Under the pieces are notes generated by a model that saw only the letters and a list, made by a program, of their open reading frames with translations, did no database searches and was not told where the DNA came from. The position numbers and the translations under genes were made by a program. Shown one piece after another: positions 1 to 14,052 of a stretch of 64,000 nucleotides of DNA (position 1 is its first letter; each line of letters starts with the position of its first letter). The stretch spans positions 15,842,111 to 15,906,110 of the forward strand of contig NC_092576.1 in the NCBI RefSeq assembly GCF_037975245.1, written 5' to 3'. The stretch is from Apostichopus japonicus. Taxonomy: Eukaryota; Echinodermata; Holothuroidea; Aspidochirotida; Stichopodidae.

Positions 1-437
1 AAGTTCTCACACGGAATAAACGTCACACGGAATAAACTTATCTTTGAATGACTCCATTCAAATGACAAATTAAGGTAAGTTATTTATTCTCTTATTGGTG
101 CCGATAATTCTGGGGATAAAATTTGATCCTCCCTTCTCGTGAACTTAACCTCTAAAGTATATCTTTGACATTTTCGGTGCAATTGCTGGTGTGACTTACC
201 CTTTTTTGTATAATGATTGCTCGTTTTGTTTACCAGGATGTATACTTTCCCTATAAATATTTTTCTGCATTGCACAACTTCGCTATTTCCTTCATAGGAA
301 TAGGAAAACATTATGGAGACAAGTGTACAAGTTTCGTTGATCTTGTCTAAAATTTGAACTCGTGCAGATATAAAAAGACCCTTTGCTACTTTGAGTTTAA
401 AAGATTTAATGTGGTATGCAACACAAGTCGAAAAACA
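1..437. repeat. Direct repeat, left copy (matches 2601-3018)
   Basis: Starts aagttctcacacggaataaa and aligns along about 430 bp with 2601-3018, with scattered changes. The left end is cut by the window. It may be a 2.6-kb tandem duplication or a terminal repeat pair of a non-coding element; no TG...CA ends or primer-binding site could be confirmed. Confidence 0.8.
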
Positions 438-2600
438 CATAACAAACTTATTTTGCGAGAATAACGTCTCGGATCTTGCAAAACTTTAGCAAAAGGAAGA
501 ACATTTTCGTCAGCAAATTGGCTAATTATGCAACGATAAGCCAGGACTATAAACGTTCTTACTATTACATATGCATTTAACGACGACTATTACACCAACT
601 GACATTAGTAACACACTAATATTGTACGTACGTTCCTCTATACTATCCTGCACGCAATATAGCCGTACAGTAGATATGTGATTTGAAAGGTGTGCTGTGC
701 ATTCATATTTGTTGGAAGAACAACATTAATTTGTTATCATGATTACAACTTTGAAAAAAAAAACTTTTCCATAGATTTTGCATATTTTAATTAGTAAAAC
801 CTTGAAAACTGGCATAGCTACAGAAAGATAATTGCACACAATGCTTCTTCTGTATCATTTTCTTGAACAACGACATATAAAATACTATAATTCTGCCTAC
901 ATATTATACATATTAACTATACAGATTTAAAACGAAAACATATGTATTACCTTTAAACTACTGGTATCCCCACAGAAAAACCTTACAGCGAATCCTCACA
1001 ATATTATACCTTTGATGCAAAACGATTGCGTGTCAGGAACTCTCTTCTTTTCTGTTATTAATATTCATATTAATACGAATATTAATCTTGCCCAAAACTG
1101 AATTAGTCCGCCAACTTCACTCCTTTTTCTTCACGGGGAGTATACTTCAGACAGAGATACATAACAGTAAAATGGTTGAGTTATTTGTGTTCTTCCTTTA
1201 TACATGCACTGTAACACAGCTCAAGAGATCACTCTGTTAGGTAAAGTGTGAAAGTGATACAAACCGTCAACAAGTTCTTATAAACAGGATATTGAGTGTT
1301 TTTAAGCAGCTATTGTATGCAGTCAAGAGGGTTCTTAATCATATGCAATTAAATACTTAACTTTCATTTCGTTTCCATTTTGCAAAGTCTGCTAGGCTAT
1401 TAATTTACAATAGAGTAGGTGATATCCGTATATACTTTCAAGTATGGAAGTTCTGTTGAACTTTCGTGGGACACTTCCACTACATTTGACACAGGGGGTT
1501 CAACTTATAAGCTGTCCAAGGGTACATTACAACTGAAACTGTTATACTGAAACTATTATACTGTTATATTGAAAATGAAACTGTGAAACTGTTTGCACCC
1601 TCACATAACGACATAAAAATTTCCTGAATAACTTTGGTTCACCACCTTTCAAACGTTATATCTACAACTATGAAGCAACTTTGGACAAAAGGTCTAGAGG
1701 AAGTAGCACCTTTTTACATTTTCAGAAAATGACCGCTCGTGACGTCCAATGACCTTCATATGTAATATATTGATCGCATGTAGGAAAACAAAACTCACGA
1801 CATTTTAGTCCTATCGATCATTGCATTATCTGTGGCCTACGTTTCATCATAACTGAACAAATACAGAACGCCCTGCTTTGGGCCCTCAATGACGACAATA
1901 AAATGTTCCTCACATATTTGGTTCACCACCACTCAACCTTATATCAACAACATTTCAGCATTATATGTCTTACGTTTTCAGAGAATGGCCCTCAAACGAC
2001 GCACAAATTTATAAATATCAGCGACATTTTCAGCCAAATTGAATGAAAATTGACGAAACGACAGTTGGTTGAACACGGTGGCAAAAAGTGATAGAAAGTC
2101 GGCAAAATTTCGCGATAGCCATACCACAGCTAAAAGAGTTCAGCTGACTAACGGGATCAGTTAACCATTTACGTTAATATATTATTATAATCACTCATCA
2201 ATTAAGATCTTTAAAACCTCGGCAAGTTTACATCAACCATTACACACAGTGTTAGCTAAATCGAGTTACCTTAATTAAATGACTTTATTTTACTTTTTCA
2301 CTTTTCACTATTTTTCTTTCTAGTCACCTTTGCATGTCTACCATGAAATACTACTACTTTTGTTTAATACCAAATACCAAATAATATTGGTTTTAGAGTA
2401 ACATCTTTTCTATGATATTGGTGTTGCAGTTAAAGTGTTAGTTAATGAAATATATTCTGAAAGCAAAATATATAAAGATAATTCAATAATTATTTGCGAT
2501 GCCATTCATATTGCTACAATGTAAATTGTTAGACGGAAAGCTTGCCAATAAAATTGCAAGACTAGCCTACAATAATATATTGCTGAACAAACGCTACGTC

Positions 2601-3018
2601 AAATTCTCACACGGAATAAACGTCACACGGACTAAACTTATCTTTAAATGACTCCATTCAAACGAAAAATTAAGGTAAGTAATTTACTCTCTTATTGGTG
2701 CCTACATTTCTGGGGATAGAAATATGATCCTCCCTTCTCGTGAACTTAACCTGTAAAGTATATCTTTGACATTTTCGGTGCAATTGCGGGTGTGACTTAC
2801 CTTTTTTTTGTATAATGATTGCTCGTTTTGTTTACCAGGATGTATACTTTCCCTATAGTTATTTTTCTGCATTGCACAACTTCGCTTTTTCCTTCATTTC
2901 TTTCATAGTAATAGGAACACATTCTGGAGACAAGTGTACAAGTTTCGTTTATCTTGTTTAGTTATATATAAAGAGACTTTGCTACTTTGAAAGATTCACA
3001 GTGGTATGCGACACAAAT
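2601..3018. repeat. Direct repeat, right copy (matches 1-437)
   Basis: Starts aaattctcacacggaataaa. It is absent from the related block at 53.5-57.4 kb, where homology to the sequence just left of it stops near 56231. Confidence 0.8.
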
Positions 3019-3838
3019 AAAAAAAAAATCAATTGTTTTACATAATTAAAACTGAAAGACAAAACTGGTAAGATTTAGATCTAAAAAAGGAATTGTATGT
3101 CTAGCTGCATGCAATACACAAAGCTGGTGTACAACCACTGACAGTGGGTTGACTCTGCTCACCCCGTCACCCTTTTGTTACTCTGATGTGACGTCCAAAA
3201 ATCTCTCTCCCATATACAATTTTCAAAAGGCTTTACAGGAGTACAAAAATATACTTTGTTATCAATATCTTATCATGACAATATAGCAAACAACATAACA
3301 CCCTAGTACCTTTTCTTAGTTAGATAAAATGCATATATTCATATCCATACATATTAGTGGAAGTGGAAGTGTATATCACTTTGCTGTAAATTCAGTTTCT
3401 CGTACGAAATTTTACTTCTATTCTACTTATATGTTTTCATTGGTTTTGAAAATTATAATTTCAACATGTCCCCTTTCACAATTTAAGATGCTGGACTATT
3501 TTGTTGAACAGTTCGTCTTGTACTGAGATCTCGAAGTCCTCATCGAATTAATCGGAAACAAACATTCTGTGATACAACATGCTCAAAATGTGGATATCGT
3601 AAAAAAAAAAATGGGAATAGCGACATAAAGTTAGCTAGCACTTATGTTTCTTGGACTATGACATTACAGGACTTAGAACCTCTCAAAGAGGACTAGTAAC
3701 TCTGATGTCTTTACCTCGAGACCAACTGAGTTTAGACAATACAACTTATCTCTTTCAATCACTGATACTCCTCTCTGTAGTCTTTATATATGAATTCAAA
3801 CCTGTCATTTATAGGGTGATGTGATGGCCGGTTCAAGA

Positions 3839-4127
3839 CTGGCGCGTAGCCAGTAATATGCTAAGGGAGGGGCGAAACTGTAGATTCTGCATTGCAAACT
3901 ATCTAAGCGTAGCGCCACCATGTTGGTGCGAAGCGTACAAGACAATTTTGGCTAAAAATGGCTCCCAGATCGCTGGAAATGGTACTTCCCAGGCCTTGTA
4001 AGTTGCATCTTAGCATTTCTCTTTAGAAAATACTGGCGATATCATAAAAACATTAAAAACACAAATATGCCCAAGGGGGGAGGGGGCGGCTTAACCCTTT
4101 CGCTCCCTTCCCCTTGGCTGAGCGCCT
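3839..4127. mobile_element. MITE-like insertion with terminal inverted repeats and 9-bp target duplication
   Basis: Flanked by GGTTCAAGA at 3830-3838 and 4128-4136. The ends CTGGCGCGTAGCCAG and (reverse complement) CAGGCGCTCAGCCAA match at 11 of 15 positions. The duplicated block at 57314-57322 has a single GGTTCAAGA, an exact empty site. No coding capacity; superfamily not assigned. Confidence 0.75.
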
Positions 4128-4299
4128 GGTTCAAGAAATGGGCAGATGAAAAACTCTGCCGGTTAGGTAAATCGTGCTAGGGTTCAAGGCACACTGGAGT
4201 TTACATATTAACTCTTCTGTGGTGGTATGGCACATTTTGTAGCCTAAGATCCCGTGTCTAGCTCCAAAAAAATCCTAGCAAAGGAGCAGTTGTAATATA

Positions 4300-7200
4300 T
4301 TATGCTTGATGTCTAACCAAAGTAGCAAATGGTCAGGTTAGCACAACATCAACATGAGCACTTTTTAGTGTTTTTTTTTGCAAAACTAAGGGCAGGTGTC
4401 TCCCCTTCCCCAAAGCCGTATATGTCTTTATACGGCTCTGCTTTGCTCAGTTTTCGAACTGAATTTAGCCAAAGTGACTAATTTGACTGAAAAGGTTCTT
4501 GTACAATATGGTTTTAGACCTATTTTTAGACCAAGATATATTCGCACAAGTCAGACGTGCACGACATGCAATTTAGTTTAGGACTCTCAGAGAAAGCGCT
4601 ATTTTTTAATTGGCCTCACGTAAGACTGGTCATTATGACGTTAAATTTGTAGCAAAGAGAAAGCAGTAAACTTGTGTAATTAGTTTTAAGTCTTTACGAG
4701 TTTGCGATTCAATTTGTTTGGATAAACTCCAACTGGTTTTGAATTGGTCAAAATCTGGTGTTGTACCAGAATCGGTCTCTATAGGAGAGGTAATGTCCCT
4801 AAAACATACTCCATTAGATCAATATTCCTCAGCAGTACTGGGAACGATGAAGTTGACAAACCCTTTCAAGATTTCCAATTAATAGCAAAATGAAATAAGA
4901 AATCTACTTGTCGATAAGTTACCTTAATTATACCGTAATCCCGATGTGCTTCAAACTTGGTGGGTGTTTTGAGGCCTGACGGGAGGAGAGAGGTAGGGGG
5001 GGGGGATTACAGCCTACGGCCCGAGATATATAGGGGATGAAATAAATAGTATAATAATATACGGTACTTAACGAAAAACGAGGAGTGCAGAAAAGGTGGT
5101 GTGATGACGTATTTGTCCCCGGAACCCGACCTGGCTATCGACTCATCTGTGTGTATGTCTAGGAATTGGCTGCAGAGCCTCATTGAATTATGTCATCATC
5201 GGACAGAGGTCAAATATCAATGACCATGCATGAGGTCGGTGAAGTTCAAAGTTTCAAAATGGTGCTTCGCTAAATCCACCTAAAACGGTTACTCACATTC
5301 AATACGTGTATGACGCAGTGATGACAACATAGCAGTCATGTGACTCAATTTTAGGACGCGCTATTACAACTCAATGGATTGCCTAAGTGCAGACTGTTTA
5401 TGCTTAACGCAATCGGTCGTGGTACACGAGTTGGAGGGTGGTGGAGGAGAGAGAGATGGTAGGTGGGGAAGGTGGAGGGAGGGGAAGCGATTATAGAGTT
5501 ATATAATAACGTTGAAATGATTCACCATAACGATCGAGTATATGGTATAGTCGTAAACAAATTCAACATAAAACTTACCATTTGTATTTTACTGATTTAC
5601 AACGGGATTTTGTAAAATTATTCTACAATAATAACACTTATACATTATAACAGTACATGATATACAGTATAATGTCTAAAAGCTCAAGTAACAGGTATAG
5701 AAAAGAAGCATTCAGAAGGGATGATCTAACATATTTTTATCTGGAAATATTTGATTGAAACTGAGCAACCCACACCCCCCCCCCAAAACAAAATAATATC
5801 TGGTTACATCCATAAACGAGGCTCTCTGAAGGGTTGTTCATGTAACAATCTCATAATAGTGCTCTCCACTCTTGGGGAGCATCCTAACTAACAAGTGAAT
5901 CAAGTTTGTAGTGTAAACGCTCTGGGGATCACGTGACTTGAAATTTAATAAATAATATAAATAGCTACTTGAGTTGTAAATAGTGTTCGATCTTTACGCG
6001 CATGCGTGAACATTGTCCGTGTAATGTTGATAACCACCCGTTCTTATATTTGGACACGTCTAGGGTCATTTTTAATATATTCATGAGGGAAATGAATAAG
6101 TTGAAGAACGTGGAGAACATATCGATCATGTTTTGGCTTAGAGCCTTTATTTTTATCCATCCATCTTGTTATTCTAGAGGATATCAGTCAATATGTAACA
6201 GTACAACTATAGCTATGTTCTAACGTAGGCCTTATGCTCATAACGATATTTGCATTAATCGTCCGCAGTTCTTTTCATGGAACGGTTTGTAGTAAATTAT
6301 CCGATATATGCGCATCACAAGGCTGATACTCATATTCTTTGATACTTCATTACCATATACCACCTCGCTGAGGTGAGTTATCACCAGCGACGTAGGTAGG
6401 ATTTTCGGTTCCAGAGACACGAGCAGAAGAAAAATCACACTGCCTTGCAACTACAGACACAATGCTGTGGGAACTTTACACTAACAATTACGTTTTAAAA
6501 ACTGAATGAAGTGTTGTTTGCGGCTTCAGTAATATAATAACCCCAATAGCTATAGTAATAAAAGAGAAACTTCCCACTCGTAGGATACACCTGGTGTTAC
6601 TCAAACACAAAATGAAACAAAGAGTGAGCAACAAGAACATATACAGCTTGGTGTTATAATTGCGGAAGTTCCTGTTACCTCGTCATCACGTGAATCGTTT
6701 CATGGGTCCTCCAATATTTGTGATAGATTTCTCGGTAATGACCCAACCAATACTGAGGCGATAATGTTGACCTGTGTATGTATATGTGTATGCATGGACG
6801 GTGCTTTGGGGGCCATGTATGTCTGAGTACGGGTTGGGGAGGGCGGGTGGTTGGGTGAGGCCAGGTGTAACCTAAAAATACAATACTAAACTTCATACTT
6901 AGACAACATTGAAAGTCAATCTTATGAAGTACAAGAATAGTCTGATAGTTTTGTGGGGCACAGCAACGGTCACATTCTAAAATACATGTGAATAATTAGC
7001 ATTAATGGAGCATTTCGGAAATTTCTCTGGTAGTACCAATTATATCCTTGTGGGAATATATAATCATATACCAATATTGTTTCATCATATGCTAAGGTAT
7101 TTATGTAAACTTCAAGCCTCATATACCATAGTCTAAGAATACATTTGAAGCATAGAGGGGTGCTTATATCACCCCATGTTCTCTTGTCTCAAATCCTTGA

Positions 7201-10200
7201 CAAAGTTCAGTGGTGCCTCACCAATCCGTTTCTAAAATGGGTTGGATGAAATGGGTCACGTGGGAATGAGGAAAGTGCAATATAATTCATGCTGGATATG
7301 ATATAGCACTGACGTCTGTAGTGGTCTTGGCGAGCTCCATTTTGGTATCAGGGGAAAAATCATCACCAAGAATAATGGGAGCACATTTGGCCTCATGGTG
7401 GAATGAAATGTTGCTTTTGATGGCTTAATTTAGTGCAGAACATCACTCTAAACTACGTATAGCTAGACTGGTGGGTATCGGTAGACTCTTGTTAGATTTA
7501 ATCCCCAATAGCTAGCATAGCCTTTATTGGACTGTGCAAAAATTGTAGTGCAGTCGGGATACACAATGACCAAAGTTTCATGCAATGTGAATGATGATCA
7601 AATTAAACTTAACCTTCACTTGACCATTTTTGTATTTTGAGGGCCACGGCGTAGGCACGCCACAGCTAACCACACCCTTCGTCAACCCCAAAAACTTTAG
7701 CCTACAAATTACCAGTAATCTGAACATACAACCTCAACTGCAACATTTTAAGAGGGCGCTATTCTATCCTGTTATACACCAATTTAGTGTGTTTTGTGTT
7801 TCAGATATCACAGAACACACTGTTTGAATACATAACTCAATTACAGGACACCTAGATGCCCCCAATTAAAAAAATTGCCCCCCCCCCGAACTTCTATGTG
7901 TGTGGTCAAACACAGGTCTCTGATTGATGTGTCGGTTCAAGCACATGCACACAAATCATTTGTGTATAACGAATTTAATGGGTTTTTTTTTGTACTGTTT
8001 GAATGGGTACAGCTTTGTTATTATTACCGTCTCGTTTCAATCTGCTTGACGTTTCACTGTTCCCCGTTTTACAGTACCCCGTGTGATTGAACTATCTGAT
8101 ATAATTTGTTTCCAGATTATTTCACTTTCTGTCAAAGGCAATATAATTGTAAATAAACAAACTTTTATAACAGGAAATCAGTTTAATACCTTGGTTTATA
8201 AATGACATAATTTTGTTACTTAACTAACCATGCTGCACATTTCGAAGCGGTTATAGATTGATCAGCTATAAACGAGGTCGAGGTCGAATTTAATTTATAG
8301 TCTTATATTTTTCTCATTTGGAACCCATTAAAGGGATTTTCTTATATTATCATACCTGGTCCTACCGAGGGGATACCATTACACGGTGCTTTTCAGGGAC
8401 CTTAAATTTCCTCGAAGCGGTCGAGTTTGATATCCCAGATTGCGGGAAAAATGCTTGCAAGGTTTATTTACAGGAAATGATAATAATGGATGCAAATGAG
8501 TCTCACATGGAGGATATTAATGTTCATGTGCTTAATGTATTTTCGTCGTTACATAGTCCTCAATTGAATGTTTAGTACGTGTTACCGGAAGCCGGTTAAA
8601 ACGCTAAACGTTCACTGTAAATTCTGGACTGCTCACATAGCGTAAACATCTTGTCGTACAGGTTTTAGTAGTATGAAAGCAAACTGCAACACCTGAACGG
8701 CATTAATCTCTCTCTATTGTTATAGACTTGTTTCCAATAAGGAAGATGTGGTTCGTCAATGAGTATCGATAAAGTCCATTAGTGTGTTACGTGTTGGATA
8801 TAACGAGGACTACTTGGTATTCCATTGATGACAGTTTTCTTCATCTTTTCATTGTTCATCAGAATGTAGTCCATTGACTTATTAAACAAATAGAATAAAG
8901 AACAGGAATCGGATAACTTTCTTCCGAGATCAAACTAGTTTTATCCTGAGACGTGTACAACGAATAGATAGACCGAAGAGTTGAAGACATCCCCGAAGAT
9001 CATGTGTAGTATATGTTCCCTTTTAAGGGAATGATTATACACAGTCACAGTATCGATGCAAGGGGACTGGGGTTGAGAGCGGATCAGACGTTCGGTAGTT
9101 TGGTTTTCGTGCCCAGGTTCTTTCCTTACTTTTCTTAAAAAATATATATAGAGAATGTTCGACAGGTAGATTTTGCTGTAATTTGATAACTCACTTAAAT
9201 AACTCAATAATGAATAAGACAGAATTTTAGTCTTGATATGTTATAACACAAAGAAAACAGACAACTTTCAATCCAATAATGTTTCTGTAGCTATTCCAGT
9301 ATTTTCAAGATATGTATCGTTAAATATACTTAATGTCTGGAATATTCGTTTAGGCTAACTTGATGGTGACGTCGGCTCCTCATTGCAGTGCTTATAGTTA
9401 ATATACGGTTGTTTTTTAGGTCAACCAGAAAATGTTTGTTAATATTCATATAAGCAACAGAGCACTCTTGGATGGCAATCGACATCATTTGTCCTTAACA
9501 AATTTGTAATAAATTATAAACATGTCATTTGAGACCATAATAATCTTAATATCTCCCATTGAGTTATGTAATGCAACCGATGAACTAGTCTGATGGGCTG
9601 TGTAATAAACTAAAAGGTCCAGTCACTTTAAAGAGTGGACCTCAACTATTTAAAGGGTCATTCCAAAAAACAAACATAAAATAAGTAAATGTGCTATACA
9701 AACCTATCTAGACCGAGAGCAGTGTTTAGTAACGGTCCACGGCATATCAAAGCTAATTTTGTTGCTGAAGTTATCAAAACATAATACGGGGTATATTTGT
9801 TTGTGAATCTCAAACAAGGTTCTTAAAAATCACCCAGTTTCCGAAACTAAATATCCTCTATGAGGGTTTGCTACAACACTGCGGCTTAGAATGGGACCGC
9901 ATTGACACTAGTATACTTTGGTGTTCTCACAAAAGTACTATATTGAATTCTATGTATATTACAATTTTATTTCATAGTCTTGCTGGCTTGTATGTTTATA
10001 TTATTGCAACGAATATAATCCTTGTTTTAGTGTAGGTTGTGTAAATCTTTACCAACACATTTATGTCAAACAATGAGTTTAATAAAGATCCTGCAAACCC
10101 TTGTGAACCGCATGACTGTTTGAATGTGTTTGAATTTGTGCTTGACTTACCACAAATAACCCGTTACAATGAAATCCATTCCACCTTCAGAGTGACAAAA

Positions 10201-10240
10201 AAAGGGTCTTTTAATGAATTCGATGGCGCTAGTTTGAAAC
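4300..10240. other. Intergenic, no supported gene
   Basis: AT-rich sequence with short frames only (all under 90 codons) and no splice-consistent exon series. The largest, 8318-8575, shows no family pattern. An imperfect palindrome (GGTCCAGTCACTTTAAAG...GTGGACC) is at 9616-9641. Confidence 0.6.
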
Positions 10241-10636
10241 AGGTTTTTTTTTTAATATTAAATAATTATATGGCACTTAAAGGCATCCGTACATTCACTT
10301 TTAGGAGAATAGCGCCTCATCAGGCCACGTATTCAGTGGACGGTGGCTGCAAGCATGCCGGTCGCAGAGATGTCACCACCTCTGGCCAAAGGCAAGGATT
10401 CACGCACGCCACCTAGTACGCTTCTGGTCGATTTGACCGACCCTCTGCGCATCCCCCGGGTTCTTTTGCGACAACAAGGGAGACATGGCACGGGATCCTA
10501 GGCCACAAAAAGCACCATACCTACAGCCAATGGTATTATCGCCAGAGGCCTGTCTTGAACCCTAGCCACGATTTACACGACCGACGAGGAATGAGTCTTT
10601 CGTCACCCTCTTAACCACATCGGCCACCACATCAGC
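10241..10636 (-). mobile_element. tRNA-derived SINE copy
   Basis: On the minus strand it starts gctgatgtggtggccgatgt followed by ggttaagagg (A-box-like) and has GGTTCAAGAC (B-box-like), as in Leu/Ser tRNA-derived SINEs, and ends in an A-run near 10241. Related sequence occurs at 57296-57625 and 3815-4260. Confidence 0.6.
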
Positions 10637-10711
10637 TAGTAATTTAAATGGTTGAATTAATATTTCAAGACTTCAGGGTCGACTACTGAAATAGAAAAAG
10701 AAAATTTAAAC

Positions 10712-10778
10712 GTGATGGAGTCGAACTCGGTTCATCAGGGTTACCAGTCCACTGCTCTACCAACTGAGCCATTAGACG
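10712..10778 (-). repeat. tRNA-like sequence (SINE head or tRNA pseudogene)
   Basis: Minus strand reads atggctcagttggtagagca, a perfect D-arm, then ctggtaa as an anticodon-like loop (GGT) and gttcgact. The T-stem and acceptor stem do not pair, so it is not a functional tRNA gene by inspection. Confidence 0.5.
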
Positions 10779-13700
10779 AGTTAACTTTCTACAAGCTTAA
10801 TTTGGTATTGTTGGTTGGCTACAATCTATTGGTAGCAGTGAATGAAACTGCCTTCAACGAAATCTCTATTCATCCTGTTTTACTCTCATTAGAACAACGG
10901 ATCTGAACATATTTATTAACAAGAAGCTCACCTTTCAATGTCTTTGTATACATTGCAGCAAGCAGTAAGAATTTCGTTTACAATTGGCTTATACCCGATA
11001 CTATCGATGACTTGGAAGCAGGCAGTAAAGAAAAACGGATTCCGTGAAATCTTCTTATTCACAAAAGGTTGCTTAAGATTGTGCTCACAAGAGATTTCTT
11101 GCTGTAAGTTGTTTCCCCTTTACAACTATATTCGATGCAGACGATCATGAACTGGGATTTAGTCTAAAATTTCAACAAACAATACCTTTTCACATTTCAA
11201 GACCTTTTTGAATGAGGAAGGGACAATACTTATTAAGTCAAACACGTTAACTTCATGTGACTAATCTTATTTAAGGATATGATGGGCTGGAAATAACACA
11301 GTAATTCGAAACCCGAAACAGGATTCATAGGCCTTTGAGTTTTTGCAAGTAGATTTGGGAAACACGGGGATCGGGAATTCGTCAACTACATGACTTTGTT
11401 TAGTCTGCAGTGACTTGATGTGTTTATTGGTCCTCTGAAACTGCGGCATTTGCGTGTATATGTCCCCTTCAATGACTGTGTTCTACACACATACAGCAGT
11501 GACATGGTCGACTCTATCAGCAGCTAAAATCTCTATAAAGTATAAGTTATTAAAATTAAGTTTCCTCCTATTGATTTGAAAAGAGGTATTTGCGTCACCT
11601 ATCATAGAGTGAGGGTTCGAAATAATTGACATAATTCATCCTGAAGTCTGCTTTTGTTCATCATTTGTCTTTCATCCAGAACTCTGTTTTACTATATTTA
11701 ACAAATATGTTGTATATGTAATTAGACTAAGGGTCAACAGAGACCCCCCCCCCCCACCACAGCTAACTTTAACTTTATCACCTGACCCAAATTTATTCAT
11801 GCAACAAATTTAATCTTGATAAAAAAGGACATCATTTGACAAATTATTGTAAGTGTTGGAAGTGTCAAAAGGAATGAAAACCAATGAGAACAAGTGAACT
11901 ATAGAAACATTCTTTGTATTCCGTTTCAAGTCATGGAGGACTAGAGATTACGTTGATGCCAAGAACTAACCACCATGAAATGGGAGGAAAGCTTAAAGGA
12001 AAAGCATTCTTGTAAGAAATTCCCTCAGAAACTACACTGTATACAATCATAACAGAGCAATATGCTGCTTGGTCCTTTCTATGGATTTAAAACTAACGAC
12101 ATTAGATCGATAACTTTTATGCTTATACCTGAATTTTGTCATGTCACGCCTATTTCAATGACACAACATCTTTGTTTTTTTCCCCTTAATATGGGCACAA
12201 TACTTATAGCATATATCTTACAGTTCTCATTATTTAATTTAGCTGTGTCCGCTGACAGGCTACTGATTTGCTACATTCCACTACAAGAGAATACACAACA
12301 CACAAATCAATGGGAACAAACATAACAGAAAGTAAATTTGAATCAATGGTAAATAACATGAAAAAGTTGACTTTACTTTACAACATTTAGCATATAGCCA
12401 CTCATCGATCTTGTAGACATAATTATATCCTCTCATTCATATACGCACAATAGGAGCAGGGACATGTTTCACGTTTTTCGGCATATCAAAATTGACTATA
12501 ACCTTTAAATCAGGGAGTCCTACACCCAACCCCTCGAGGCGGAAGACCAAAAATACCATAGACAACACAAATAACAACAAATACGGTAATTATAACATGG
12601 CATTCATTTCCAAAGAAATATTGCATGTGCCATCTATACCCGTTGATAATGATTGTCGTCTGTGTTTTTCCACCTAATTGATAATTTCTGATTTTAGGGT
12701 TTATTTTGTTATACTGCATTCCATTTCCTTGATATATTCAATGTTAGCTAGTGATATTTTGATAAAACGTGATATTTGTCACTAATACTGTATAGTTCAG
12801 TGACGTCAATACTTGTGATTTCTTTTTCCAAGCTATTTACTTATTTTAGATTGTAATTGAGTTATCCTTGGTCAAGCTTTAAACACAATTACACTACCCT
12901 TGTTGACACTGTTGAATTGGACGAGGGTTCAGTTTATATTTATACTCACCGAGTAGACAGCACATGAACGGAGCACTTTATAACCTATGACATTGAAAGT
13001 TAAGTGATAGAATTAAAGTTATTTCAAAAGCTTTTAAAGGGCAAACTAAATCAAACCTTCGTTAAAACCCCGCAAGGTAGTAGAAAAGAGGGACAAAGAA
13101 AGGAGATTATGCATGCACATTAATGCATATGTTGATTTAGCTGTGATAACCCATTAGCAGTTGATTGTTTTAACGCATTAATTACTGCAAACATGGATCT
13201 TCACCGTTTTGTCAGAGGGCGCTGTCATACCGTTCCTAATAGGGTGTGTCTAGGTTCTGGGTCCAAACAGAGCCGTAGATACGGCTCCTGTTCCTTATGC
13301 GCATGATCGATCCTTTTTTAAGTTCTAACGTTCTCAATCTATGAACTGGTTGTGAAAATATGTTTAAAGAGGTTTAGCAGACGTGATTAAATTTATCTCA
13401 AAGAAGCCTTCTGATTGGTTGATTACTAGACGTACATGTGTAAAATTTGTCAAACAAACGATGGGCAACATTTTGTTAGGTAAACTGTGCTCGTTACAGG
13501 GGTGGTTAAAAAAACACTTGTTAGTTCGAATATGTCACACTATATGTGAAAAAGCGAATGCGCTGGTACTTTTCCCAGAAGTGTTAAAGATTCCCCAAAG
13601 GCATTCTCAAATATTTCAAAGATTGCAGGTCGTCCACTTTCGCGGAACTAGATAAGACCGATATGACATCGCTTCACCGTTTATTCTAGGCATGACTGAT

Positions 13701-14052
13701 GATCAATAACCGTCAACATATTTCTGCCAAACACGGGCAGGTATACTTCAAGAATATGATATCGCGAATATATGAATATTTTTAATTTGGGGATAATATT
13801 TGTGAATGCATCTGGCAACAGCAGTGTGAATGATGTGTTGAAGTTGTCTTTGTTCTTCTTTAGGCATATTAAAATCATGTATTCACAGAGGAATATCATA
13901 TGCTAAGAAGAAGAAGGAAAATGAAAGGTTGCACTTTGATGAATTTTTATATACAGACCAAACACACTTTGCAAATGTATCACATTCCAAGGGGAAAATA
14001 GATTTCGACATTGGTTGTACTTACAACTCTAGATAGAATAACAGGACAAGTT

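Larger units (their letters stand above)
469..4260. repeat. Large duplicated block, left copy
   Basis: 469-2500 aligns with 53517-56231 and 3412-4260 with 56910-57460, same orientation, with many substitutions and indels. The middle parts differ. No gene is seen in it; the short open frames are not conserved between the copies. Confidence 0.85.

Noticed and set aside
84-440. 118-codon minus-strand frame
   Set aside because: Lies in a direct repeat whose other copy (2601-3018) does not keep the frame; no domain signature.
8318-8575. 85-codon plus-strand frame
   Set aside because: Reasonable composition but no motif, no splice context and no second copy to test conservation.
10063-10416. 117-codon plus-strand frame
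   Set aside because: Its 3' half is antisense SINE sequence; the 5' half shows no conserved domain.
10712-10778. Functional tRNA-Thr-like gene on the minus strand
   Set aside because: The D-arm pairs, but the anticodon, T and acceptor stems do not, so it is kept only as a tRNA-like relic.
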